Below, piece after piece: positions 35,449-44,262 of a DNA stretch of 64,000 nt; positions within the stretch are counted from its first letter, which is position 1; every line of letters starts with the position of its first letter. The position numbers and the translations under genes were made by a program. The stretch is from Streptomyces pseudovenezuelae (GTDB lineage Bacteria > Actinomycetota > Actinomycetes > Streptomycetales > Streptomycetaceae): assembly GCF_001513955.1 (NCBI RefSeq), contig NZ_KQ948148.1:132396-196395 (forward strand), given 5' to 3'. Under the pieces are notes generated by a model. It did not search any database and had not been told where the DNA came from. It saw only the letters and a program-made list of their open reading frames with translations.

Positions 35449-36386
35449 GCCGCCTCGGCTCCCCGGACGATCCGCGTCGCCCACCACATCCCGACGCCCT
35501 CCAGCAGGCCACCGACCAGCAGACAGCCCAGCCCGCTCCCGGTGTGCAGAAGGACGTGCAGGGGATCGGCGCCGAGGGCGGCCCCGAGGCCCAGCCCCAG
35601 CACCGGCAACGCGGCGAGCATCCACACCGTGGACCGCGCTCCCGCCAACTGGGCGCGCAGATCGGCCCGTTGGTCCCGCTCGGCGCGCAACGCCCCTTCG
35701 AGCCGGTCGAGCCCTGCCGCGAGCCCCGCGCCCTGGTCCACGGCAACCCGCCAGCATGCGGCAAGCCCCAGCAGTCCCTCGGCCCCGGGCCGGCGGGCGG
35801 CCGCCGCGAGCGCCCCAGGAACATCCCCGCCGAACCGGGCCGCCGCCAGCACAGCGGCCTGCGTCTCCCCGAACCCACCGGACTCCGGTGCCCCAGGTCC
35901 AGGCCCACGCGAGCCGGCTCCACCGGTTCCCGGCCCCTCGAAGTCCCGCACAGCCCGCACCAGCGCCTCCCCCGGCTGCCGCCCCGCGCGCACCTCCCCG
36001 GCGACCACCGCGCACAGCGCGATCACCGCGGCCGCACGCCGCTCACGCACCCGGCGCTCCTCGCGGACCAGCCGCACCCGCCGCAACAACGGCACCCCGG
36101 CCGCCCCCGCGACGACCGGCAGCACCGAGGCCCCCAGGACGGCGAGCGCCAGCCCGGCGGCCGCCGCCCACCACTCGAACCCCAGCCGCCCGCGAAGCCG
36201 CCGCAGTTCCCCCTCCAGCCGGCGCCACGGCGGAGGACCCAGTCCCGCCGCCCCGCCGCCGGCCAGCAGCACCTGCGCCCGGCGCACCCCGGAACGGCGC
36301 CCGCCCCACAGCCACACGGACATCCCGAGGCATCCCACGGCCACTCCCGTCGACCCCACCGACATCTCCCCCATCCCGATCACCAC
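35445..36386 (-). CDS. tadB: Tad secretion membrane protein TadB-like (T2SS-F fold)
   Basis: 313 residues if the GTG at 36386 is used; ATGs at codons 5 and 8 are alternatives, and none has an ideal ribosome site. Three hydrophobic regions (about 10-30, 75-100 and 255-300) enclose the T2SS-F cytoplasmic domain with RRAAAVIALCAVVAGEVRAG. The start lies inside one copy of a 22-bp direct repeat (36371-36421), so the 5' end has been duplicated locally. It is coupled to tadC by a 4-nt overlap. Confidence 0.85.
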   Translation of the reverse strand: MVIGMGEMSVGSTGVAVGCLGMSVWLWGGRRSGVRRAQVLLAGGGAAGLGPPPWRRLEGELRRLRGRLGFEWWAAAAGLALAVLGASVLPVVAGAAGVPLLRRVRLVREERRVRERRAAAVIALCAVVAGEVRAGRQPGEALVRAVRDFEGPGTGGAGSRGPGPGAPESGGFGETQAAVLAAARFGGDVPGALAAAARRPGAEGLLGLAACWRVAVDQGAGLAAGLDRLEGALRAERDQRADLRAQLAGARSTVWMLAALPVLGLGLGAALGADPLHVLLHTGSGLGCLLVGGLLEGVGMWWATRIVRGAEAA

Positions 36387-36421
36387 GTCCTCTCACCGGC
36401 CATCCCGATCACCACGTCCTC
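36371..36421. repeat. 22-bp direct repeat at the tadB start
   Basis: CCATCCCGATCACCACGTCCTC occurs at 36371-36392 and 36400-36421, separated by 7 bp. The first copy contains the tadB start codon on the - strand; the second supplies a duplicate start and upstream context. Confidence 0.85.
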
Positions 36422-36511
36422 ATCACCGTCCGAGCCCGCTCGTCGCGGTCCCGTCGCTGTCCCTCGCACCCGCTCGTCGCCGTCCCGTTGCCCCGCACCG
36501 CAGCCGCCCGG

Positions 36512-37873
36512 TCATCCGCCCTCCCCCGGCCCCCGCAGCGCGTCCCCGAGCAACCCCCGCAGCCGCTCCCACCCCCGCTCGTACGCGAACGCCTCCGCTC
36601 CCCACCGCAGCGCCGGCACCGTCCTCACCAGTCCGGTGGAATCCCGCTCCAGCACCCGCACCTCGGCGATCCGTCGTCGCCCGGTCCGGTCGCGCACGAG
36701 ATGCAGCACGACCGACAGCGCGGCAGCCAACTGGCTGTGCAGCGCGGCCCGGTCAAGACCGGCGGCCGTGCCCAGCGCCTCCAGACGGGCCGGTACGTCG
36801 GCCGCCGCGTTGGCGTGCACAGTCCCGCAGCCGCCCTCATGGCCCGTGTTCAAGGCGGCCAGCAGATGCACCACTTCGGGCCCGCGCACCTCGCCCACGA
36901 CGAGCCGGTCCGGCCGCATGCGCAGTGCCTGTCGCACCAGGTCCTCAAGCGTGACGAGCCCGGCGCCCTCCTGGTTGGCCGGTCTCGTCTCCAGCCGGAC
37001 CACGTGCGGATGGTCCGGCCTGAGTTCCGCCGAGTCCTCCGCGAGCACGATCCGCTCGCCCGGCCCCACAAGCCCCAGCAGCGCGCTCAGCAGCGTCGTC
37101 TTTCCGGTGCCCGTCCCGCCGCTGATGAGGAAGGACAGCCGCGCGTCGAGCAGCGCCCGCAGCACCTGGTCCCCGCCCGGCGGGACCGTGCCGGCCGCGA
37201 CCAGTTCGTCCAGCGTGAACGCCCGCGGCCGGACGACCCGCAGGGACAGACAGGCACACCCGACGGCGACCGGAGGAAGCACCGCGTGCAGCCGCGTTCC
37301 GTCCGGCAGCCGGGCGTCGGCCCAGGGCCGCGCGTCGTCCAGGCGCCGCCCCGCCACCGCGGCGAGGCGCTGCGCGAGGCGTCGTACGGCGGCCGCGTCC
37401 GGGAAGGAGACCGCGGTCAGTTCGAGTCCGCCGCCCCGGTCCACCCAGACCCGGTCCGGCGCCGACACCAGGACGTCCGTCACCGTCGGGTCGGCGAGCA
37501 GCGGCTCCAGGGGCCCGCTGCCGACCAGTTCGGACCGCAACCGCTCGGCCGCGCCCAGCACCTCGGCGTCCCCGAGGACCCGCCCCTGTTCCCGGAGCGC
37601 CTGGGCCACCCGCGCGGGCGTCGGTTCGGCCCCGCTCTCGGCCAGCCACTGCCGTACGCCGGCCAGCAGCCCGGGGGCCATGTCGGCGCCGGCCGCCGAG
37701 GTCGCCGGGGGCACGTCGGCCGGGATCGGCCGCAGCCGCCCGGCGGGGACGACCGGTGCCCCGTCCGACCGCCGTCGCCCGACGGGATCCGCCGCCGGAC
37801 CACCCGTCCGCCACGCCTCGGCAGCAGCGCTCCCCGCGCCGTCCACCCGTTCGAAGCCTGAGAACACGCTCAT
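36512..37873 (-). CDS. tadA: Tad pilus ATPase TadA/CpaF-like
   Basis: 453 residues. A disordered N-terminus, then the N-terminal domain (PTVTDVLVSAPDRVWVDRGG) and the RecA-like ATPase: Walker A SGGTGTGKTTLL (near 251), Asp box EDSAELR, Walker B DRLVVGEVRGPE with the catalytic Glu, and His box GHEGGCGTVHA. It powers polymerisation of Flp pili from the cytoplasmic face. It overlaps ssd by 4 nt upstream. A 125-bp gap separates it from tadB, containing the 22-bp repeat. Confidence 0.93.
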   Translation of the reverse strand: MSVFSGFERVDGAGSAAAEAWRTGGPAADPVGRRRSDGAPVVPAGRLRPIPADVPPATSAAGADMAPGLLAGVRQWLAESGAEPTPARVAQALREQGRVLGDAEVLGAAERLRSELVGSGPLEPLLADPTVTDVLVSAPDRVWVDRGGGLELTAVSFPDAAAVRRLAQRLAAVAGRRLDDARPWADARLPDGTRLHAVLPPVAVGCACLSLRVVRPRAFTLDELVAAGTVPPGGDQVLRALLDARLSFLISGGTGTGKTTLLSALLGLVGPGERIVLAEDSAELRPDHPHVVRLETRPANQEGAGLVTLEDLVRQALRMRPDRLVVGEVRGPEVVHLLAALNTGHEGGCGTVHANAAADVPARLEALGTAAGLDRAALHSQLAAALSVVLHLVRDRTGRRRIAEVRVLERDSTGLVRTVPALRWGAEAFAYERGWERLRGLLGDALRGPGEGG

Positions 37874-38982
37874 GCCGCCCCCGTCTCCGCCAAGGCGCGC
37901 TCCCAGAACTCCTTGCAGAACCGCGCCAGCGGCCCCCGCGCGGCCGCCCCCGGCGGTGATCCGCTCCCCTGGGGCCGCTGCAGCGCCGACTCGACCGGGA
38001 CCTCGCCCACCAGGGGCAGGCCCAGCAGACGGGCCACCTCGCGGTCGTCGAGGCCGGGTGTGTACGGGCCGCGGACCGCCACCCGCAGGTCGCGCAGGAC
38101 CATGCCGACCGCCGAGGCGACCCGACCGGCCGCCGCGACGGCGCGCAGTTCGGCGGGGACCACGAGGATCCCGAGGTCCAGCTGGGCGAGGACCTCGGCG
38201 ACGCCGTCGTCGAGGCGGCGGGGCAGGTCGACGACGACGGTGCCGCCCCGGCGCCGGGCCGCGGCGAGGACCGCCCGTACGGCCTGCGGCGGGACGGCGA
38301 TGCGGTCGCCGCGGTCCCAGCTCAGGACCCGCAGCGAGTGCAGCCGTGGCAGCGACTCCTCCAGGGCGCCGCCGCCGACCCGCCCGCGCGAGGCGGCGAA
38401 CGCGGGCCAGCGCAGCCCCTCGGTGCTCTCGCCGCCGAGGAGTACGTCGAGTCCGCCGCCCAGCGGATCGGCGTCCACGAGGAGCGTGCGCAACCCCTCA
38501 CGCGCGGAGGTGACGGCGAGGGCACACGCGAGCGTGGAGGCTCCGGCCCCGCCGCGGCCGCCGATGACGCCGACGGTGAGGGCCGGGCGGCCGACGCCCT
38601 CGGTGACGTCGGCGATCCGGTCGACCAGCCACTGCTCGCCGTCGGGCAGCATCAGGACGTGGTCGGCGCCGATCTCGACGGCCCGCTTCCACACCCCGGA
38701 GTCGTCCTGGTCCCGGCCCACGAGCACCACTCCGCGCCTGCGGGCGGCCCCGCGCACCCGCCGTGCGGCATCGTCGCCGACCAGGACGAGCGGGGCGGCC
38801 TCCCAGCTGCCTCTGGGCTGCGGCACCCCGTGATGGACCTCGGCCGTCGCCCCGGCCGCCGCGCACAACCGCAGCAGGTCGTCGAGCAGGTCCTCGTCCT
38901 CCGTGACGATCAACGGCCGGCCCGGCCGCCCTGCGGCAGCGGGCTGTCCCTCGTGTGTGACGGCAGCGGTCACGGTCCCCAT
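37870..38982 (-). CDS. ssd: Septum-site/CpaE-like MinD-family ATPase (Ssd)
   Basis: 370 residues. An N-terminal receiver-like domain (about 20-125; LIVTEDEDLLDDLLRL) precedes a MinD/ParA-type ATPase. Its P-loop reads GGRGGAGASTLA, with Arg in place of the signature Lys and Ala-Ser in place of Lys-Thr, so ATP hydrolysis is doubtful. Other elements are LLVDADPLGG and VVDLPRRLDD. The homologue Rv3660c alters septation in mycobacteria, and CpaE positions pili in Caulobacter. It is first in the tad operon, so it probably places the pilus machine. Confidence 0.88.
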   Translation of the reverse strand: MGTVTAAVTHEGQPAAAGRPGRPLIVTEDEDLLDDLLRLCAAAGATAEVHHGVPQPRGSWEAAPLVLVGDDAARRVRGAARRRGVVLVGRDQDDSGVWKRAVEIGADHVLMLPDGEQWLVDRIADVTEGVGRPALTVGVIGGRGGAGASTLACALAVTSAREGLRTLLVDADPLGGGLDVLLGGESTEGLRWPAFAASRGRVGGGALEESLPRLHSLRVLSWDRGDRIAVPPQAVRAVLAAARRRGGTVVVDLPRRLDDGVAEVLAQLDLGILVVPAELRAVAAAGRVASAVGMVLRDLRVAVRGPYTPGLDDREVARLLGLPLVGEVPVESALQRPQGSGSPPGAAARGPLARFCKEFWERALAETGAA

Positions 38983-39592
38983 CCCCCTTCGCCGCGCCCC
39001 GCGGGAGCCTCATGGAGGGCCCGCGCGGCGCCTCTCTCACGCGGCCCCTTCGGCCCCGCGATTCCCAAACATGTGGAGAACCGGCGACCGGCCTCCATAT
39101 GAACGGCCGATACGAACCGGCCAAACACGCCCGACTAACCAGAACCGGCCATGAAGTCGACCGGAGCGGGGCGTGCGGGAATCACGGTGCAGCGATCCCG
39201 GAAATCGTGTGGATCTTGGTCGATAACTGTGGACAACTCGACGGTTGTGAATATCGCCATCACCCATACCGGTGAGCCCGTGCCAGCTGTGTACGACTTC
39301 CGCAGAGCAGCCCGACGGCTACGCACAGTGACCAATCATGAGCATGCAGAAAGGGCGGCCGAAGCCGCCTCGAAGCGGTCGCAGAACTGCGCACGAAAGG
39401 GAAAAACCCACCCGGACATGCGACGACCCCCACCGGGGGGGAGAGTGGGGGTCGCCTTCACGGCCGACTCGGGGGGGGGAGGAGCCGGACCGCGTTAGCA
39501 CGGTCGCGAACGATCCGTGACTTCCATGGTGTACCCGAGAGCCCTCTCAGGCAAACCCACGCGCCTCACCTTACGCCGAATGGGCTGCGCCT
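38983..39592. other. 610-bp intergenic region with promoters and a strong hairpin
   Basis: Should contain the tad-operon promoter (- strand) and that of the HAD gene (+ strand). A perfect 10-bp inverted repeat (CGACCCCCAC … GTGGGGGTCG, 39424-39454) lies on the HAD side with no U-run. The open frame 39151-39498 has mixed third-position use and no ribosome site; its middle (VVNIAITHTGEPVPAVYDF) looks protein-like, but I leave it uncalled. Confidence 0.5.
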
Positions 39593-40426
39593 ATGCTCGG
39601 GGTCGTGGAAAACCACTCCTTGCCCCGCACAGCCGCCTTCTTTGACCTGGACAAGACGGTCATTGCGAAGTCGAGCACGCTCACGTTCAGCAAGTCGTTC
39701 TACCAAGGCGGGCTGATCAACCGCAGGGCCGCCTTGCGGACCGCATATGCCCAGTTCGTCTTCCTCGTCGGCGGTATGGACCACGACCAGATGGAGCGCA
39801 CCCGCGAGTACCTCTCCGCGCTCGTGCGCGGCTGGAACGTCCAGCAGGTCAAGGAGATCGTGGCCGAGACCCTCCACGAGCTGATCGACCCGATCATCTA
39901 TGACGAGGCCGCCTCCCTCATCGAGGAGCACCACACCGCCGGCCGGGACGTCGTCATCGTCTCCACGTCCGGCGCCGAGGTGGTCGAGCCGATCGGCGAA
40001 CTCCTGGGCGCCGACCGGGTGGTGGCGACCCGGATGGTCGTGGGCGAGGACGGCTGCTTCACCGGCGAGGTGGAGTACTACGCGTACGGCCCGACGAAGG
40101 CGGAGGCCATCAAGGAGCTGGCGGAGTCCGAGGGCTACGACCTGGAGCGCTGCCACGCGTACAGCGACTCGGTGACCGACCTGCCGATGCTCCAGGCCGT
40201 GGGCCATCCGCACGCGGTCAACCCGGACCGCGCCCTGCGCCGCGAGGCCCTCGCGCGCGGGTGGCCGATCCTCGATTTCCACCGCCCGGTGCGGCTCAAG
40301 CAGCGGCTGCCCGGATTCGCCGTACCGCCCCGTCCGGCGCTCGTCGCGGTCGCCGCGATAGGAGCGGCAGCGGCGACGGCCGGCCTCGTCTGGTACGCGA
40401 ACCGGCGGCGCTCGACCGTGGCCTGA
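39593..40426 (+). CDS. HAD-superfamily (subclass IB) phosphatase with C-terminal membrane anchor
   Basis: 277 residues; an in-frame GTG at 39605 is an alternative start. HAD motif I AAFFDLDKTVI, motif II VIVSTSGAE, the motif III Lys in YGPTKAEAI and motif IV YSDSVTDLPML are all present. This is the SerB-like HAD-IB group with a helical cap. A hydrophobic helix (about 246-268) followed by NRRR suggests membrane attachment at the C-terminus. The equivalent S. coelicolor gene is annotated as differentiation-associated, and M. tuberculosis has Rv3661 in the same place next to ssd. The substrate is not known. Confidence 0.88.
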   Translation: MLGVVENHSLPRTAAFFDLDKTVIAKSSTLTFSKSFYQGGLINRRAALRTAYAQFVFLVGGMDHDQMERTREYLSALVRGWNVQQVKEIVAETLHELIDPIIYDEAASLIEEHHTAGRDVVIVSTSGAEVVEPIGELLGADRVVATRMVVGEDGCFTGEVEYYAYGPTKAEAIKELAESEGYDLERCHAYSDSVTDLPMLQAVGHPHAVNPDRALRREALARGWPILDFHRPVRLKQRLPGFAVPPRPALVAVAAIGAAAATAGLVWYANRRRSTVA

Positions 40427-40554
40427 GGCGATTAAGGCTACTTGGCGCCTATTTGCGGATAAAAGTAAAGAACGGCGGCCAGGGGTTCCGCTTGCTGCGG
40501 TCCAGGAGTACAAAGGGGTTAACGGCCCGCGAGACCAAGGACATCCGAGAGGAT

Positions 40555-40745
40555 CACCTTAAAAACGCATTTGGCCCCACGGACCGAGCATGAACACCCG
40601 GCACCCACGCGACGTCGACCCGTCGATTACGGGCCAGCCGCACCAGGTGACGGGCAAAGTTCCCGACCTGATGGGCAATACATCGAGGACGCTTGGTAAC
40701 TGGGTGAACATGCCAGCGGCGGTACGAGTTCTCGTACCGCCGCAA
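40555..40745. ncRNA. Candidate 6S-like RNA (scr3559-type locus)
   Basis: The 336-bp gap between the HAD gene and the Fic-like gene has no ORF of coding character, several blocks of complementary sequence and a perfect 13-bp inverted repeat with a 2-nt loop (40716-40743) at its right end. In S. coelicolor the gap between the corresponding genes SCO3558 and SCO3559 is the reported locus of the 6S-like RNA scr3559, about 190 nt long. I assign it by position and structure. The ends given are approximate and the strand is undecided. Confidence 0.45.
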
Positions 40746-40762
40746 CCCTGTTCCAGGGGTTT

Positions 40763-41587
40763 CTACGCCGCCCCGCGCTGAAGCGCCTCGCACACCGCCG
40801 TCGACTCGCGCGCGCCCAGCTCGATCGCGCTGCCGCAGTGGGTGATCCAGGCGCCCATGCCCTCGGGGGTGCCGGAGACGTATCCGTCGAGCGCCGCCAG
40901 GTAGGCCGCGCGGCCCAGTTCGGCGTGACCGACCTCCGCCGGGCAGACCGACTTCGGGTCGAGTCCGCTGCCGACCAGGACGATCCGCGCGGCCGCGCGC
41001 GCGACCAGCCCGTTGTGCGAGACGAAGGGCCTGAGAGCGAGCAGCTCGCCCTGTACGACGGCTGCCGTGACCAGGGCGGGGGCCGAGCTGCCCGCGATGA
41101 TCAGCTCGGACAGGCCCTCCAGCCGGCCCGAGACCTCGGCCGCGGTCGGCAGCGGCAGCTCGATGAGCGGCTCGTCGACGCTCTCGCCGGCCTGCCGGGG
41201 ACGCCCGACCTCGTCCTCGCCGGTCGCCGCGGCGACCAGATGCAGCCGGGCCAGCACCCGCAGGGGTGACTGCCGCCAGATGGACAGCAGTTGACCGGCC
41301 TCAGCGGTCAGCCTGAGCGCCGCGCCCACGACCCGCGCCTCGTCGTCGACGCCGAAGTCGGAGCGTCGACGCACCTCTTCGAGGGCCCAGTCCGCGCCGG
41401 ACAGCGCGGCCGAACCGCGGGCGCCGCGCAGGGCCGCCTCGGACGTGATCTCGTTGCTGCGGCGCCGCATGACACGGTGTCCGTAGACCCGGTCCACGGA
41501 CTTGCGCACGGACTCCACGGACTCGGCCACACCGGGCAGCGAGCCCAGGGCCGCGAGCGGATCGGCGTTCGCGCCTGTCGTACTCAT
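40763..41587 (-). CDS. Degenerate Fic-family protein
   Basis: 274 residues from the ATG at 41587; the frame is open to 41656. The middle carries ALRPFVSHNGLVARAAARI, aligned with the Fic motif HPFx(D/E)GNGRxxR. The catalytic His is Arg, and GNGR reads HNGL, so AMP transfer is unlikely. Upstream, RGSAALSGADWALEEVRRR occupies the place of the usual substrate/inhibitory helix. Homologues in Streptomyces are labelled 'oxidoreductase' without evidence. It probably acts as a binding protein. It converges on the 6S-like locus. Confidence 0.7.
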   Translation of the reverse strand: MSTTGANADPLAALGSLPGVAESVESVRKSVDRVYGHRVMRRRSNEITSEAALRGARGSAALSGADWALEEVRRRSDFGVDDEARVVGAALRLTAEAGQLLSIWRQSPLRVLARLHLVAAATGEDEVGRPRQAGESVDEPLIELPLPTAAEVSGRLEGLSELIIAGSSAPALVTAAVVQGELLALRPFVSHNGLVARAAARIVLVGSGLDPKSVCPAEVGHAELGRAAYLAALDGYVSGTPEGMGAWITHCGSAIELGARESTAVCEALQRGAA

Positions 41588-41688
41588 GAGTACGACCCTA
41601 CGCAACCCGGCCGCCCGCCCCTCGATGGAGTGGTCTTCTTCACGCCCGCCTGCCACATACAGCTATCACCCGACTACGCTTCGTGAAC

Positions 41689-42669
41689 ATGAAAATTGCT
41701 TTCGTCGGGAAGGGCGGCAGCGGCAAGACCACCCTGTCCTCCCTGTTCATCCGCCATCTCGCGGCCACCGGAGCACCGGTCGTCGCCGTCGACGCCGACA
41801 TCAACCAGCACCTGGGGCCGGCGCTCGGCCTGGACGAGGCGGAGGCGGCCGCGCTGCCCGCCCTGGGCGAGCGGCTGCCGCTGATCAAGGAGTACCTGCG
41901 CGGCACCAACCCGCGGATCGCCTCGGCCGCGGAGATGATCAAGACGACTCCGCCCGGCGAGGGCTCGCGGCTGCTGCGGGTGCGCGAGGACAACCCGGTC
42001 TACGACGCCTGCGCCCGGCCGGTGGAACTCGACGGCGACGTGGTCCGTTTGATGGTCACCGGCCCCTTCACGGACGCCGACCTGGGGGTCGCCTGCTACC
42101 ACTCCAAGACCGGAGCGGTGGAGCTGTGCCTGAACCACCTGGTGGACGGCCCCGGCGAGTATGTCGTGGTGGACATGACGGCGGGCTCCGACTCCTTCGC
42201 CTCCGGCATGTTCACCCGCTTCGACATCACGTTCCTCGTCGCCGAGCCGACCCGGAAGGGGGTCTCCGTCTATCGCCAGTACAAGGAGTACGCCCGCGAC
42301 TTCGGCGTCGTCCTGAAAGTCGTCGGCAACAAGGTGCAGGGCCAGGACGACCTCGACTTCCTCCGCGCCGAAGTCGGGGACGACCTGCTGGTGACGGTCG
42401 GGCACTCCGACTGGGTGCGGGCCCTGGAGAAGGGCCGGCCGCCCCGGTTCGCGCTCCTGGAGGACGTCAACCGGCGCGCCCTGCAGCGGCTGCGCACCGC
42501 GACCGACGCGACGTACGACCTTCGCGACGGTCAGCGCTACACCCGGCAGATGGTGCACTTCCATCTGAAGAACGCCCAGGCCTGGGGCAACGAGCGCACC
42601 GGGGCCGACCTGGCGGCGCAGATCGACCCCGCGTTCGTGCTCGGCGAGAGCGCGGTGGCGGCCGTCTGA
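41689..42669 (+). CDS. CooC/MinD-like P-loop ATPase
   Basis: 326 residues; a GTG two codons earlier (41683) is possible. TACGCT 6-11 nt upstream of the GTG could be a -10 box, which would make the message leaderless. Deviant Walker A FVGKGGSGKTTL has both lysines, and VAVDADINQHLG and VVVDMTAGSD match the SIMIBI class. CooC-type proteins insert nickel or act as cofactor chaperones. The client here is not evident, since no metalloenzyme genes lie beside it. Confidence 0.85.
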   Translation: MKIAFVGKGGSGKTTLSSLFIRHLAATGAPVVAVDADINQHLGPALGLDEAEAAALPALGERLPLIKEYLRGTNPRIASAAEMIKTTPPGEGSRLLRVREDNPVYDACARPVELDGDVVRLMVTGPFTDADLGVACYHSKTGAVELCLNHLVDGPGEYVVVDMTAGSDSFASGMFTRFDITFLVAEPTRKGVSVYRQYKEYARDFGVVLKVVGNKVQGQDDLDFLRAEVGDDLLVTVGHSDWVRALEKGRPPRFALLEDVNRRALQRLRTATDATYDLRDGQRYTRQMVHFHLKNAQAWGNERTGADLAAQIDPAFVLGESAVAAV

Positions 42670-42687
42670 GGACGGCCGCCGAGGCGC

Positions 42688-43965
42688 CTACTGCTTCTTG
42701 GCCGCCGGCGCCCCCGGGACACCCTTCGGCGCCGGGGCCGGCCGGCCGGACAGGAAGGCCGGCCAGCCCTGCTTCGGCGCCTCGCCGACGCCCAGGGCAC
42801 GCAGCTTCTCCAGGGTGTTCGGGTCCTGCGCGTCCAGCCAGTCGGCGAGCTGCCGGAAGGAGACGCAGCGCACGTCGGGCTTGTTGCACACCTGCTCGAC
42901 GGTCTCCTCGACGGCACGCATGTAGGTGCCGCCGTTCCAGGACTCGAAGTGGTTGCCGATGATCAGAGGCGCGCGGTTGCCGTCGTAGGCCCGGTGGAAG
43001 CCCTTGAGGAGGCCCTCGCGCATCTGGTCGCCCCAGAACTCGCGCTTGGCGGGGTCGCCCTGGGTCTGGGTGCCGGACTGGTTGACCATGAAGTTGTAGT
43101 CCATGGTGAGCTGCTCGTAGGAGTGCCCGGGAAAGGGCACGAGCTGCATCGACAGGTCCCACAGACCCTGCTTCTTCTTCGGCCAGAGCTGCTCGTTGAC
43201 CCCGCTGGTGTCATAGCGGAAGCCCAGCTCGCGGGCGGCCGTCATGAAGTTCTTCTGGCCCTCCAGGCAGGGGGTGCGGGCGCCGATGAGCTCCTTGTCG
43301 TAGTCGAAGGGCAGCGGGGAGGCCTTCGACATCCCGGTGTTGGTCTTCCAGGACTTGACGAACTTCTTCGCCTGGGCGATCTCGTCCTTCCACTCCTCGA
43401 CCGACCACTGGCCGACCCCGCCGCCGCTGCCACAGAAGTGACCGTTGAAGTGGGTGCCGATCTCGTTTCCCTCCAGCCACGCGAGGCGCAGCTGCTTGAC
43501 GGTGTCGGCGATGCCCTGCTCGTCGTTGAAGCCGATGTCGGAGCGGCCCGGGGAGTGCTGCGGCGGCTTGTACTCGGCGCGCTTGTTCTCCGGCAGCATG
43601 TACACGCCGCTCAGGAAGTACGTCATCGTCGCGTGGTTCGCCCTGGCGACCGCACGGAAGTGGGAGAACAGCTTCTGGCTGTCCTCGCCGGCGCCGTCCC
43701 AGGAGAACACCACGAACTGCGGGGGCTTCTCGCCGGGCTTGAGGCGCTGGGCTCCGGGCAGGTGCGGCTGGGCTCCGGTGTACGCGGTGGAACCGTCGCC
43801 GATCAGGCGGAACACCCGCTTGGGGGGTGCCTGGGCGGGCTTCGCCTTCAGCGGTCCCGCGGCTCCTCCGTCGGCCTCGTCGGTGCCGGTCGCGCAACCG
43901 GCGAGCGAGGCGGCGCAGACCGCGGCGACCACGGCTCCCGCGGCAATCCTGTGGGTGGCGGCCAT
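42688..43965 (-). CDS. Polysaccharide-deacetylase-like secreted lipoprotein
   Basis: 425 residues from the ATG at 43965. Signal peptide with lipobox SLAGCATG (Cys near 24). The body is a NodB-like barrel: FVVFSWDGAGEDS in the first-strand position with Asp, then NEIGTHFNGHFCG supplying two His, and IIGNHFESWNGG later. The order of metal ligands resembles carbohydrate esterase family 4, but spacing is wider than usual, so activity is not certain. It may act on cell-wall or exopolysaccharide N-acetyl groups. It converges on the CooC-like gene with an 18-bp gap. Confidence 0.78.
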   Translation of the reverse strand: MAATHRIAAGAVVAAVCAASLAGCATGTDEADGGAAGPLKAKPAQAPPKRVFRLIGDGSTAYTGAQPHLPGAQRLKPGEKPPQFVVFSWDGAGEDSQKLFSHFRAVARANHATMTYFLSGVYMLPENKRAEYKPPQHSPGRSDIGFNDEQGIADTVKQLRLAWLEGNEIGTHFNGHFCGSGGGVGQWSVEEWKDEIAQAKKFVKSWKTNTGMSKASPLPFDYDKELIGARTPCLEGQKNFMTAARELGFRYDTSGVNEQLWPKKKQGLWDLSMQLVPFPGHSYEQLTMDYNFMVNQSGTQTQGDPAKREFWGDQMREGLLKGFHRAYDGNRAPLIIGNHFESWNGGTYMRAVEETVEQVCNKPDVRCVSFRQLADWLDAQDPNTLEKLRALGVGEAPKQGWPAFLSGRPAPAPKGVPGAPAAKKQ

Positions 43966-44262
43966 GTTCCGCCCACCTTCTTCCTTCTCTCGGGGCAACG
44001 ACAGCGCCGTCAAGTTCGCACGGGCCCGAGAAGGAATTAGTACGACAAGCCGATGAAATTGCCACTTCACCTATTCAGGTGGGTCATTCACCCATTTGCC
44101 CGGAAAGCCTATGCCTGCCCTTTACTCTGCATTACGATCCATTTACCGAGCGTTGATTCATCCCGCCGCTGCACGCCGTGACCCACGGCCGCGACCCGAC
44201 CCCCGCCATCGACGGGGGACCACCTGTTCCGCGACCGCGCTGCCCCGGAGGAGACGGGAAAT

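Noticed and set aside
39151..39498. 115-codon gene in the ssd-HAD gap
   Set aside because: Mixed third-position use and no ribosome site; a short middle segment looks plausible but is not enough.
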